A program made the translations under genes and the position numbers. From Aquisediminimonas sp031376385 (GTDB lineage: Bacteria > Pseudomonadota > Alphaproteobacteria > Sphingomonadales > Sphingomonadaceae): 64,000 bases of DNA. Within the stretch, counting starts at the first letter, position 1. Every line of letters starts with the position of its first letter. A model generated the notes under the pieces. It did no database searches. It was given only the letters and a program-made list of their open reading frames with translations, and was not told the origin of the DNA. Of the stretch, positions 42,700 through 50,969 are shown piece after piece. The DNA is taken from contig JANMDQ010000020.1 in NCBI GenBank assembly GCA_031376385.1, positions 65,787 to 129,786 on the forward strand, read 5' to 3'.

Positions 42700-42906
42700 T
42701 TACGCGTCCGAAAGATTGACAGCTGAGCTTTTGCCGCGCTGATCAGTTTCAACGTCATAATTTACGCGCTGATCCTTGTTGAGCGTGGACATGCCGGCCC
42801 GTTCAACTGCGCTGATGTGAACAAAGCTGTCGTTGCCGCCGCCGTCGGGAGCGATAAAGCCATAGCCCTTGTCGGTATTGAAAAATTTGACTGTGCCTAC
42901 GGGCAT
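42700..42906 (-). CDS. Cold-shock domain protein
   Basis: 68-aa CspA-type protein, an RNA chaperone. RNP1 KGYGFIAP and RNP2 SFVHISAVE are intact, with MPVGTVKFFN at the N-terminus. GAAAGGAA precedes the ATG. The 164 bp upstream (42907-43070) contain no gene and probably hold the long 5' leader typical of csp mRNAs. The pairing with infA in one transcript links cold response with translation initiation; this is inference from spacing. Confidence 0.95.
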   Translation of the reverse strand: MPVGTVKFFNTDKGYGFIAPDGGGNDSFVHISAVERAGMSTLNKDQRVNYDVETDQRGKSSAVNLSDA

Positions 42907-43070
42907 GAGATGTTCCTTTCACGAAACAGGATACCAAAGCAGCAAAAGCGCCGCTCTGGGGAGCCAGGGTCGTGGTAGGAATAGCGCGCCTTTCGGCCTC
43001 AAGATTCGTTTCATTCGACGATAGCGTTACCCGTGATAGCCGTAAGCCAAGGAAAAAGCAAGGAAAGAGG

Positions 43071-44171
43071 TCATGCCGCCTTTCGCACAAACACCGTCCC
43101 TGCCGAATAGCCCGCTCCGAAGGAGCAGATCACCCCGATATCTCCCGCAACGAGATCATCGCTGTTCAGGTGGTAGGCGATGATAGATCCCGCCGAAGAT
43201 GTGTTGGCATATGTATCGAGCACAGTGGGGCTTTCATCCTCATTCGCCTCATGCCCCAGCACGCGTTCGGCAATCAGGCGGTTCATATTTGCGTTGGCTT
43301 GGTGCAGCCACAACCGACGGAGATCCCCTCTAATCACGCCGAGTTTGATCATTTCATCGGCAATCATATCCGACACCATCGGCACGACTTCGCGAAAAAC
43401 CTTGCGGCCTTCCTGCACGAACAGCTTATCCTTCGCATCGCGGGTTTCGGGATGGGCGCGATTGAGGAATCCCTGGTTGTTGCGGATGTTGTTGGAATAG
43501 ACTGTCTTTAACTTTGTGCCCAGAATGTCCCAATGCCCGGCAGACGCGATGGATTTTTCCTCAACCAGAATCGCTGTTGCGACGTCGCCAAAAATGAAGT
43601 GGCTATCACGGTCCCTCCAATTGAGATGGCCTGAACACACCTCAGGATTGACCACCAGGACAGATCGCGCGTTGCCCGCGCGGATAAAATCTGCCGCTGT
43701 TTGGATGCCAAAGGTAGCTGATGAACACGCGACATTCATGTTAAAGCCAAAGCCTTCGATGCCCAAAGCATCCTGAATTTCAATGGCTGTCGCAGGATAC
43801 GCGCGCTGCAAATTTGAACAAGCGCAAATGACAGCGTCCACATCCTTTGCATCTCGCCCTGCCCGTGCCAACGCATCCTTTGCTGCAGCAATGGCAATTT
43901 CTGCAAGGATCGACACATCTTCATCGGCGCGTTCATCCCAACGCGGAGACATGATCTCAGGGTCCAAAATGGGGCCTTTGGAGAGGACATGACGCGATAG
44001 GATCCCGCTAGCCTTTTCGATGAATTCCACGGAACTAGGCTCAAGTAAGCCACCCGGATTATTGGCATTATGCCGGGCCACATAGCTGTTGAAGCTGGCG
44101 ACAAGCTCTTCATTGGAAATGCTGTCTTTGGGGGTGAACAGGCCTGTGGCCGATATAACGGGCGTAAACAT
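43071..44171 (-). CDS. Beta-ketoacyl-ACP synthase III
   Basis: Thiolase-fold condensing enzyme, 366 aa, longer than E. coli FabH (317). Catalytic triad visible: C149 (MNVACSSATFG), H289 (WLHQANANMNR) and N322 (TYANTSSAGS). It starts fatty-acid synthesis by joining an acyl-CoA to malonyl-ACP, or in the longer relatives shunts medium-chain acyl-CoA into synthesis. The long form and its isolation from other fab genes suggest a specialised second enzyme rather than the housekeeping FabH, but this is not certain. Confidence 0.9.
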   Translation of the reverse strand: MFTPVISATGLFTPKDSISNEELVASFNSYVARHNANNPGGLLEPSSVEFIEKASGILSRHVLSKGPILDPEIMSPRWDERADEDVSILAEIAIAAAKDALARAGRDAKDVDAVICACSNLQRAYPATAIEIQDALGIEGFGFNMNVACSSATFGIQTAADFIRAGNARSVLVVNPEVCSGHLNWRDRDSHFIFGDVATAILVEEKSIASAGHWDILGTKLKTVYSNNIRNNQGFLNRAHPETRDAKDKLFVQEGRKVFREVVPMVSDMIADEMIKLGVIRGDLRRLWLHQANANMNRLIAERVLGHEANEDESPTVLDTYANTSSAGSIIAYHLNSDDLVAGDIGVICSFGAGYSAGTVFVRKAA

Positions 44172-44234
44172 GGGGGCGGCTGTTACGCCAAATCGATCCG
44201 ATGCAAAACCCGAAACATGCGGCGCGATCGGCAG

Positions 44235-44645
44235 TTAATATTCAGTAATCCGGCCCCGGCCCTTCTTCACATCGCCGCGCACGACTTTTGAATCCACACG
44301 TCGGGCTTTGGCGGCTTTGCTGGGTTTGGTCTTGATCCGCCGCTCTGGCCGTACATGGGCCTTGGCGATTAAAGCAGCGATGCGGGCGCGGGCCTCGATT
44401 CGATTTGCCTCTCGCGTGCGGTGAGTGCGCGCAACGACCAAAATTTCTCCGGCCGCTGTCATTTTGCTGCCTGCCAGCATTTTGAGGCGCTTATAAACAT
44501 CGGGGGACAGCCCAAGGGCAAAAACATCCAGCCGCAACTGGCACGCGGTTTCCACCTTGTTGACATTTTGCCCGCCAGGGCCAGTTCCGGCTAAGAACTT
44601 TTCCTCAATTGCGTCTTCGGGCAGGACGTAAACTGGCCCAGTCAC
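44235..44645 (-). CDS. arfB: Alternative ribosome-rescue factor ArfB
   Basis: Codon-independent peptidyl-tRNA hydrolase that frees stalled ribosomes; 136 aa. GGQ at residues 24-26 (AGTGPGGQNVNKVETA), followed by a helical body and a strongly basic C-terminal tail (RRIKTKPSKAAKARR) that inserts into the empty mRNA channel. Start codon is GTG and overlaps the rluA-type gene's stop by four bases (GTGA). Formerly annotated YaeJ or class I release factor-like. Confidence 0.94.
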   Translation of the reverse strand: MTGPVYVLPEDAIEEKFLAGTGPGGQNVNKVETACQLRLDVFALGLSPDVYKRLKMLAGSKMTAAGEILVVARTHRTREANRIEARARIAALIAKAHVRPERRIKTKPSKAAKARRVDSKVVRGDVKKGRGRITEY

Positions 44646-45319
44646 AGCGCAAATCCAAACCTTTCGAAGCGAACGGGCAGCGGCGCATGGGCCTCGACTG
44701 GTGGCTTCCCATCGCGAGGAATAGACAGATAGGTGGCGTGGAGCATCAGGCCAGATCCACTGCGGCCATACATCATATCGCCGAGGATCGGCAGGCCAAG
44801 GCCCGATGCTGCGTGTACCCGCAGCTGGTGCGTCCGGCCTGTCTTGGGCCTAAATTCCACCAGCGCGCGGCCATCGACAACGCTCAGCGTGCGCCACCGG
44901 CTGAGCGCGCTTTTGCCGTTAGGGTCGACAACAATGCGCCATCCTTCGGCAGCACTGCTGACTTTGCCAAGCGGCAAATCAATTTCACCTTCCGACTCCG
45001 CGGGGACGCCTTCCAGAACAGCGATATAGCGTTTCACGACTGTCCCTGCCTCAAAAGCTGCGCCAAACCGTTTATGCGCTTTTGGATTGCGCGCCAGCAG
45101 CAAGCAGCCAGACGTATCCTGATCCAGCCGATGCACAATTGATGGTGGACGCGCAAAACCGAAAGTCAGGTCTCTCAACTGCATCTCAACTGACATAGCT
45201 CGCACGCGCGGCGTCGCGACCGGAAGGAAGGCGGGCTTGTCAACAATCAACGCCTCCCCATCAATAAAGAGGACATGAGCTGATAGTGGGTCAGCAGGAA
45301 GGGGAAATGAAGAGCGCAT
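44642..45319 (-). CDS. RluA-family pseudouridine synthase
   Basis: 225 aa. The catalytic aspartate is D66 in IVHRLDQDTSGCLL; LIVDKPAFLPV, RPKTGRTHQLRVHA and LPILGDMMYG are the other family motifs. There is no S4 domain at the N-terminus, as in RluA itself and the TruC/RluE-like short forms. It modifies uridine in rRNA or tRNA; the target cannot be assigned. The ATG at 45319 is preferred to one 39 bases earlier. It is translationally coupled to arfB. Confidence 0.93.
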   Translation of the reverse strand: MRSSFPLPADPLSAHVLFIDGEALIVDKPAFLPVATPRVRAMSVEMQLRDLTFGFARPPSIVHRLDQDTSGCLLLARNPKAHKRFGAAFEAGTVVKRYIAVLEGVPAESEGEIDLPLGKVSSAAEGWRIVVDPNGKSALSRWRTLSVVDGRALVEFRPKTGRTHQLRVHAASGLGLPILGDMMYGRSGSGLMLHATYLSIPRDGKPPVEAHAPLPVRFERFGFAL

Positions 45320-45459
45320 TGTGCGTCTATAGCGCCAATCCCAGCCTTGCCCAGCCAATTGACTTCGGTGCTTTTACACGAGCCGACACTGATTTCATCT
45401 TTGTGTGGCTTTTTTGGTCTGCCGCTTTACTCGATTAAGAACAACTGGACGACACTCTG

Positions 45460-46122
45460 ATGAAAAAAGATGCCATCTTCGAATTCTATTCCCGGTTGGC
45501 TGAGGCTAATCCCGATCCAGTTACGGAACTTGCTTACGGCAATGTCTATCAACTGCTCGTCGCTGTAGTCATGTCAGCACAATCCACTGATGTGGGCGTG
45601 AACAAGGCCACACGGCTACTATTTGAACAGGTGAAGACACCTGCGCAAATGGTCGCGCTGGGGGTGGACGGACTGAAAGCTCATATCAAGACGATTGGCC
45701 TGTTCAATGGAAAGGCAAAAAATGTCATTGCCCTCTCCGAACTGCTCATCCGTGATCACGGCGGCGACGTTCCAGCGGACCGGGATGCTTTAGAAGCTTT
45801 GCCCGGCGTTGGTCGAAAAACCGCCAATGTTGTCATGAATACGGCATTTGGAGCAGAAACGTTCGCCGTCGACACTCATATTTTCCGTGTTGGCAATCGA
45901 ACTGGCCTCGCCAAAGGCAAAACGGTACTGGCGGTCGAAAAGGCGCTCGACAAAAAAACACCTTCGCCGTTCCGTATTGGTGCGCACCATTGGTTGATCC
46001 TGCATGGCCGCTATATTTGCAAAGCGCGAACGCCTGAGTGCTGGCGCTGCCCTGTGGCTGATCTTTGTTCGTTCAGGTCCAGGACAGCATCGAAGGACAA
46101 GACTAGGATCTCAAAGGCTTAA
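45460..46122 (+). CDS. nth: Endonuclease III
   Basis: DNA glycosylase/AP lyase for oxidised pyrimidines, 220 aa. Helix-hairpin-helix LPGVGRKTANVV with catalytic K120, D138 in FAVDTHIFRV, and a [4Fe-4S] cluster of C187, C194, C197 and C203 (spacing 6-2-5). It is divergent from rluA across a 140-bp gap and followed 11 bp later by a small secreted protein gene. The ribosome-binding site is weak. Confidence 0.97.
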   Translation: MKKDAIFEFYSRLAEANPDPVTELAYGNVYQLLVAVVMSAQSTDVGVNKATRLLFEQVKTPAQMVALGVDGLKAHIKTIGLFNGKAKNVIALSELLIRDHGGDVPADRDALEALPGVGRKTANVVMNTAFGAETFAVDTHIFRVGNRTGLAKGKTVLAVEKALDKKTPSPFRIGAHHWLILHGRYICKARTPECWRCPVADLCSFRSRTASKDKTRISKA

Positions 46123-46133
46123 GGAGAGACACC

Positions 46134-46520
46134 GTGCGCACATTTGCCCTGATCATCGCTGCATCCCTCATCACCAGCGGTAGTGCAGTCGCCGCGAAAA
46201 AAGATCGCAATGTGGTTCCAGAAGCGACTGCAACCGGCGCGCCTGTAAGCTGCCTCAATCTGAGCAATATCCGCGAGAGTAAAGTGCGAAGCGACAGCGT
46301 GATTGATTTCAAAACCAACGGCAATAAATGGTATCGCAACGAACTGCCCAACAGTTGCCCAAGTCTGGGTTTTGAGGAGCGTTTCTCTTACGCAACATCG
46401 CTCAATCAACTTTGCTCGGTTGATATCATCACAGTGCTGCAAAGCTATGGTGGCAACTTGGGGCGTGGCGCGAGTTGTGGGCTGGGTAAGTTTCAGCCTG
46501 TAGAGTTGACGAAGCCCTAA
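46134..46520 (+). CDS. Small secreted DUF6491-like protein
   Basis: 128 aa, with signal peptide MRTFALIIAASLITSGSAVAA and a mature part holding four cysteines (VSCLNLSNIRES, NSCPSLGFEERFSY, LCSVDIITV, ASCGLGKFQPVEL). The pattern resembles DUF6491, exported proteins of unknown function in sphingomonads. The start is GTG with AAGGAG ten bases before it. It probably shares a transcript with nth. Its last four bases overlap the end of a small gene on the other strand. Confidence 0.82.
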   Translation: MRTFALIIAASLITSGSAVAAKKDRNVVPEATATGAPVSCLNLSNIRESKVRSDSVIDFKTNGNKWYRNELPNSCPSLGFEERFSYATSLNQLCSVDIITVLQSYGGNLGRGASCGLGKFQPVELTKP

Positions 46521-46687
46521 GGCTTTTTCTTCTGCCCCATATACAAGCCGAGCGCACCAACACTGACGCCAAAAAGCAACATCATTCCCGGTTCTGGTAT
46601 TTCTGTAAGGATCCGTCCGAGCCCAGTTGAAGCCCCAATAACTATGGTGGCTATGGTAGCACCCGATCCCAAACCAAAGCCAAACAT
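46517..46687 (-). CDS. Small protein with PEP-CTERM-like sorting signal
   Basis: 56 aa, MFGFGLGSGATIATIV followed by a glycine-rich stretch, then EIPEPGMMLLFGVSVGALGL and a basic end QKKKP. The C-terminal third has the three parts of a PEP-CTERM signal: PEP, a hydrophobic helix, a basic tail. The N-terminal part is also hydrophobic, so it may instead be a two-helix membrane protein. A TAA lies in frame directly before the ATG, fixing the frame. No strong ribosome-binding site; it overlaps the DUF6491-like gene by four bases tail-to-tail. Confidence 0.4.
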   Translation of the reverse strand: MFGFGLGSGATIATIVIGASTGLGRILTEIPEPGMMLLFGVSVGALGLYMGQKKKP

Positions 46688-46948
46688 TTATAGTCCCCAT
46701 CGCAGTCTCGGTCATCCAAGCCGATTGGTCTATCGCATGTTGCAGTGCAGCAATGCTAGAGGGCGGAATGGTTAATGCGGCTGTTAACTACATCGATCAT
46801 GTAACATTATGTATTGATCTGATCTTTTTGTCTCTGGAACCGCTGGTGACAATAGGAATTGAGAACATTGGCTTTTCGAGTATCGGCACAGACGATCTGG
46901 TTGTCTAGCATAGCATTGAGTGTAAGTTCAGAGGCGTGGCTCAAAAAA

Positions 46949-47680
46949 TCAATCTGCTTTGTTCAGTTCGCTAACCTTAACACCCAGAAGTCCAGCCAAC
47001 TTCTTTTTCTCGTCGTCAGATAGTTGATCCACTGTGCGGGCTTTAGGCAAGGCGGCTGTCGCAGACTCGGCCTTTTTCACCATCGCAGGCATGGCCTCCA
47101 TAATCTTGGGCACCAGCGTCTTCATCCGCTTCATGAAAGCAGGGTCAGTCTGCAACGTCATTGACTTGGCGGCGAAGGCAATGCCGGTTGGTGTGTCAAA
47201 GAACAGATCCAGATCGGCCAGTTCCTTTGTGCTGAACTGGTTAGCATAGGCCTCTGCCATCCCATCACGCATATCTGGCTCCATTGTTGCCATCAGATTG
47301 CCCATTTCAGACATCATAGCGTTCATGCCGCTGCGCGTTCGTTCCTTAAAACTTGGGTCAAGGATAGCCATAACTTCCTTCAAAGATCCTTGGTTCAGTT
47401 CTGATAACTTATCTTCTTCCATACCTGTCATGCGGGCGAGGTCTTTCACTGGCATGTCCATTACGGAATCAAGCATGTTGCCCATGACGCTGTCCATAGT
47501 CGTTCCCATCACGCGCTTAAGCGTGCCAGGAGGAATCAGACGGTCAGCAATTTTGCGGCTGACGGCAAGCTTTGCAGGGTCCAGAACAACTTCAGGGGCA
47601 ATCACTGTAGATGAGTCAGTCTGAGCTATTGCCGGAACAGCCGCTGCGGCCAATGCGAAACCAAGAACGAGATGCTTCAT
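46949..47680 (-). CDS. Secreted DUF2059 domain protein
   Basis: 243 aa with signal peptide MKHLVLGFALAAAAVPAIAQ. The C-terminal half matches DUF2059: YANQFSTKELADLDLFFDTP, TGIAFAAKS and KRMKTLVPKIMEAMP. The middle is methionine-rich (MDSVMGNMLDSVMDMP). Function unknown. The ATG at 47680 begins the signal peptide; an earlier in-frame start lies inside uppP. It sits 11 bp downstream of uppP. The 260 bp after it (46688-46948) hold nothing I can recognise. Confidence 0.88.
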   Translation of the reverse strand: MKHLVLGFALAAAAVPAIAQTDSSTVIAPEVVLDPAKLAVSRKIADRLIPPGTLKRVMGTTMDSVMGNMLDSVMDMPVKDLARMTGMEEDKLSELNQGSLKEVMAILDPSFKERTRSGMNAMMSEMGNLMATMEPDMRDGMAEAYANQFSTKELADLDLFFDTPTGIAFAAKSMTLQTDPAFMKRMKTLVPKIMEAMPAMVKKAESATAALPKARTVDQLSDDEKKKLAGLLGVKVSELNKAD

Positions 47681-47691
47681 ATTCACTCTCC

Positions 47692-48495
47692 TCAACTCAA
47701 CCGCCCCAGCCAAACCAGCGCGGCAACCCCTGCGACTATGCGATACCATGCAAATGGCACAAATCCATAACGTTGAATCACTGAAATGAATGATTTGACG
47801 ACGATCAGCGCGACGACAAATGATACTGCAAATCCAACCGCGATCAGCCCCAAACTGTCCGATGTGACTTGATCGCGATGCTTAAACAACTGCAGCACAG
47901 TGGCGCCTGTCAGGGTGGGCACGGCTAGGAAAAAGCTGAACTCAGCCGCTGTTTTGCGATCAACACCAAAGCTCATCGCACCTAGAATCGTTGCGCCAGA
48001 CCTGCTCACGCCTGGAACCATCGCCAAACATTGCACAAGGCCGACCATTACCGATTGTTTGATAGTTAGTGCGGAAACGCCTGCCACTTCAACAGGCTTG
48101 GCAAAGCGTTCGACCAGCAAAATTGCAAAGCCCCCAATGATCAGCGCCCAAGCAACGACAACGGCGTTTTCCAGCATAGCATCAATCGCATCGCTGAAGA
48201 CCAATCCCAGAATGACAGCGGGAAAAAAGGCCAGCAAGATATTGCGAACGAACGCAATCGCACCTTTATCCAAACGGAACAGCCCGGTTAGGACATTGAT
48301 GAACGTCCGCCAATAGAGCACCACCACCGCAAGGATCGCGCCTGGTTGGATCGCGACATTGAACAATGCCCATTTCTGCGCGTCATAGCCAAGCAAATCG
48401 CTGGCCAAGATAAGATGCCCCGTGGACGATACAGGTAGATATTCGGTGATTCCCTCTACAATGCCAAGGAGGATCGCGGCCAGCCAATCGCTCAT
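47692..48495 (-). CDS. uppP: Undecaprenyl-diphosphatase
   Basis: BacA/UppP, 267 aa, an integral membrane enzyme that recycles undecaprenyl pyrophosphate for peptidoglycan and polysaccharide synthesis. The two signature loops are present: EGITEYLPVSSTGHLIL near residue 14 and PGVSRSGATILGA, both holding catalytic residues. About eight membrane helices. The ATG at 48495 overlaps the stop of the NDUFA9-like gene by four bases (ATGA). Confidence 0.96.
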   Translation of the reverse strand: MSDWLAAILLGIVEGITEYLPVSSTGHLILASDLLGYDAQKWALFNVAIQPGAILAVVVLYWRTFINVLTGLFRLDKGAIAFVRNILLAFFPAVILGLVFSDAIDAMLENAVVVAWALIIGGFAILLVERFAKPVEVAGVSALTIKQSVMVGLVQCLAMVPGVSRSGATILGAMSFGVDRKTAAEFSFFLAVPTLTGATVLQLFKHRDQVTSDSLGLIAVGFAVSFVVALIVVKSFISVIQRYGFVPFAWYRIVAGVAALVWLGRLS

Positions 48496-49421
48496 GCTTT
48501 GGCCCCGAAGCGACCGTTGCGCTGATACTGGACTAGCCATCCGTCTGCCGCACCGTTTAGTGACATCGGCTCAATTCCAAATTCTGTTAAACCGGATGAA
48601 CCATCTGCTGCAACATTGTCTTTTTGCAGCATCAACCACTGATCCCGAGTGATGGGTGCACCGGGCAGCCAACCTGTGGCCGACGCCATTGCGCCTGCAA
48701 TAATATCTGGCACATCCACGAACATACGGGAGCGGCCTGTTGCCTTGGCCACCCACTCGTTCAATTCGCGCATCGACAGGATTTGCGGCCCACCGAGTTC
48801 ATAGAGTTTGCCGCCGTACGCCCTGGGATTAGCAATACAAGCCGCAACAACCTGCGCGACATCGCCAACATGTACCGGTTGAAATTTGGTCTTTCCACCG
48901 ATGACCGGCACTACAGGGGCCAGACGGATCATGGCGGCGAAGCGGTTCACGAATTGATCTTCGCGGCCAAAAATGATCGACGGGCGCAGAATAGTGGCCG
49001 ATGGAAACGCCGCGCGCACTGCCGCCTCCCCGTCCCCTTTGCTTCGGCCATAGGCAGAGGCACTCACCTGATCCGCACCAATCGCAGACATCTGGACAAA
49101 CGCGCCAAGGCCTGCCGTAGTCGCGGCCTCCGCCACCGTCTTGGCACCCCGGTGCTGCACCCGGTCCATATCAGCCCCAAACACGCCGACCAAGTTGACC
49201 GCCGCTCTCGCCCCGTCAAGCGCGCGGGCCACGGTTTCCCGCCGCGTCACATCCGCTGCAATGAATTGAATTTGCCCCAAATTGGCTTGGGTTTTGAGGA
49301 ACGCTGCTTTCTTCGGACCACGCTCGGCAATCCTTACGCGGTGGCCATCTTTCAAAAGCGCTTGCACCACATAGCGACCCACAAAGCCGCCTCCGCCAAA
49401 AACCGTTACCAAATCTGCCAT
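48492..49421 (-). CDS. NDUFA9-like NAD(P)-binding protein (atypical SDR)
   Basis: 309 aa, extended/atypical short-chain dehydrogenase fold. Rossmann motif VFGGGGFVGRYVVQALL at the very start, then AVNLVGVFG, YGRSKGDGEAAVR, SATILRPSIIFG and FQPVHVGDVAQVV. It matches the complex I NDUFA9 subunit family found in alphaproteobacteria and mitochondria, where it binds NADPH at the membrane-arm junction. Start is 49421 or the ATG one codon earlier; AGAGG fits either. Coupled to uppP. Confidence 0.9.
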   Translation of the reverse strand: MADLVTVFGGGGFVGRYVVQALLKDGHRVRIAERGPKKAAFLKTQANLGQIQFIAADVTRRETVARALDGARAAVNLVGVFGADMDRVQHRGAKTVAEAATTAGLGAFVQMSAIGADQVSASAYGRSKGDGEAAVRAAFPSATILRPSIIFGREDQFVNRFAAMIRLAPVVPVIGGKTKFQPVHVGDVAQVVAACIANPRAYGGKLYELGGPQILSMRELNEWVAKATGRSRMFVDVPDIIAGAMASATGWLPGAPITRDQWLMLQKDNVAADGSSGLTEFGIEPMSLNGAADGWLVQYQRNGRFGAKA

Positions 49422-49491
49422 CATCAAGCCTCTGACTGCGGGAAAATTCCGTTCCCGAGATAATGGGTGCCAATGGCGTTCTGCGCGGCTG

Positions 49492-49520
49492 TTGACAAGG
49501 GGCAAGCGGCCCCGTATCGG
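49492..49520 (+). promoter_or_regulatory. Promoter of tRNA-Leu
   Basis: TTGACA (49492-49497), 17-bp spacer, TATCGG (49515-49520), 33 bp before the mature tRNA 5' end. Same hexamers as the ilvB promoter. Confidence 0.7.
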
Positions 49521-49553
49521 CCCGCTCCTACCGAAAAGTTACTTCGACTGTGT

Positions 49554-49640
49554 GCCCAGATGGCGGAATTGGTAGACGCACCAGCTTCAGGTGCTGGCGC
49601 TCGCAAGGGCGTGGAGGTTCGAGTCCTCTTCTGGGCACCA
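49554..49640 (+). tRNA. tRNA-Leu (anticodon CAG)
   Basis: 87 bases including an encoded CCA. Acceptor arms GCCCAGA (49554-49560) and TCTGGGC (49630-49636) pair fully. Anticodon stem CCAGC/GCTGG with loop TTCAGGT gives CAG. A long variable arm (GCGCTCGCAAGGGCGT region) and the TTCGAGT T-loop mark it as a class II tRNA-Leu. Confidence 0.97.
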
Positions 49641-49692
49641 TAGTTTCTGGACGTAGCTGAAAAGCGGTCCCCAATAATGGACCGCGTGTCAT

Positions 49693-50673
49693 ATGAAACC
49701 CATATTTTCGTTGAGCATGACCCAAATCGATGCCGTCATCACGTGGGTTGACGGATCAGATCCTGTCCATCGCCGCAAGCGCGAGGCTCATATGTTGCCT
49801 GCCGCTGCGCCATTGCACGAAAATGGTATCAACCCGCATCGCTGGGCTTGCAGCGACGAGTTGAGCTATTGTATCCGATCTATCGCCAATCACGCGCCTT
49901 GGATCGGACATATTTGGATTGTGACAGACGCGCAGACGCCAGACCTTTCGAAACTGCCGCGCGCGGTGCAGGATAAGATTACCATGGTCGATCACCGCGT
50001 TTTGTTTGAGGGCTATCTCGATGCGCTACCGACTTTCAACTCCCTTGCGATTGAGAGCATGATTTGGCGAGTTCCGGATTTGGCCGAACATTTCATCTAC
50101 TTCAACGACGACGTATTTCTAACCGCACCCTTGCATCCCGACGATGTGTTCCGAGGATCAGAACCTGTGCTGCGCGGAAAATGGGTGGATTATACCGACC
50201 TGATTGACACCGACCAGCAGCATAACCCAGCTCTTTTCAACCATTTTACGCAAATCAATGCCGCAAAGATGTTGGGGTTTGGCGCGAAGCAGTTGTTCGC
50301 CAGCGCCCATGTCGTTCATCCGATGCGGCGGTCAGTTTTTGCTGGTCTGTTTGATGTGCATCATGATGCCTTTGCCGCGAACATGAGCCACCGCTTCCGC
50401 GATGTTGGTCAATTTCTACCACAAGGCTTGCACAATCATGCCTGCATCGCCGCAAAAACCTGCCAACTCCATTTTGAACAGGACCATCTCCACCTGCGCA
50501 GCGGCGCGGTTGCGGACTACCCGATTGACGAAGTCGTCGCCTATCTGCGCCGCGCCCTGAAACCAGAATATAAATTTCTGTGCGTCAATGATTTGGGCCA
50601 AGTCGAAGCAGCCATCCCTGCAGCGCGGGATTGGATCGAACGAGCGATCGGAAAGCAGCGACAGGCTGCGTAG
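49693..50673 (+). CDS. Stealth-family sugar-phosphate transferase
   Basis: 326 aa. Conserved Stealth regions are visible: CR1 IDAVITWVDGSDPVHRRKR, CR2 RWACSDELSYCIRSIANHAP and IGHIWIVTDAQTP, the acidic FIYFNDDVFL, and CR3/CR4 stretches LFNHFTQINAAKMLG and QGLHNHACIAAKTC. Stealth proteins transfer hexose-1-phosphate units, as in capsule synthesis and GlcNAc-1-phosphotransferase. The start is 49693 or the ATG at 49717. It follows tRNA-Leu by 52 bp and has no other capsule gene beside it. The 296 bp after it (50674-50969) are AT-rich and contain no gene I can support. Confidence 0.9.
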   Translation: MKPIFSLSMTQIDAVITWVDGSDPVHRRKREAHMLPAAAPLHENGINPHRWACSDELSYCIRSIANHAPWIGHIWIVTDAQTPDLSKLPRAVQDKITMVDHRVLFEGYLDALPTFNSLAIESMIWRVPDLAEHFIYFNDDVFLTAPLHPDDVFRGSEPVLRGKWVDYTDLIDTDQQHNPALFNHFTQINAAKMLGFGAKQLFASAHVVHPMRRSVFAGLFDVHHDAFAANMSHRFRDVGQFLPQGLHNHACIAAKTCQLHFEQDHLHLRSGAVADYPIDEVVAYLRRALKPEYKFLCVNDLGQVEAAIPAARDWIERAIGKQRQAA

Positions 50674-50969
50674 GTCCACAAATTTACCGTACGACTCATG
50701 GCAAAAATCTCTTTATTGCGAATAGTTTAGATCATTTTTCATTAACTTAAATAGTGTCGACGAAGCGGTCTCTGGCCGGGGTGGTATGCCGCGTGTGTGG
50801 CTATAAATGATTTGCTCTAACACTCAGATAGTTCGACTATGAGGTAGGGAATTGGAGGCTATTGGCATTGTCCTCCTTCAACAGCAAAAATATAAAATGA
50901 ACCTTGATCGGGTCGCGCTTCTGCTTGGAATTTTTCTGAGTTCAATGTTGAAAAACAGAGGAGAGTGTG

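Noticed and set aside
46119..46715. 198-codon open frame on the minus strand across the DUF6491-like gene
   Set aside because: No family resemblance, unusual composition, and it is antisense to a gene with a clear signal peptide and ribosome-binding site.
49554..49640. tRNA-Leu as an integration site for a mobile island
   Set aside because: No integrase and no repeated copy of the tRNA 3' end was found within the window.
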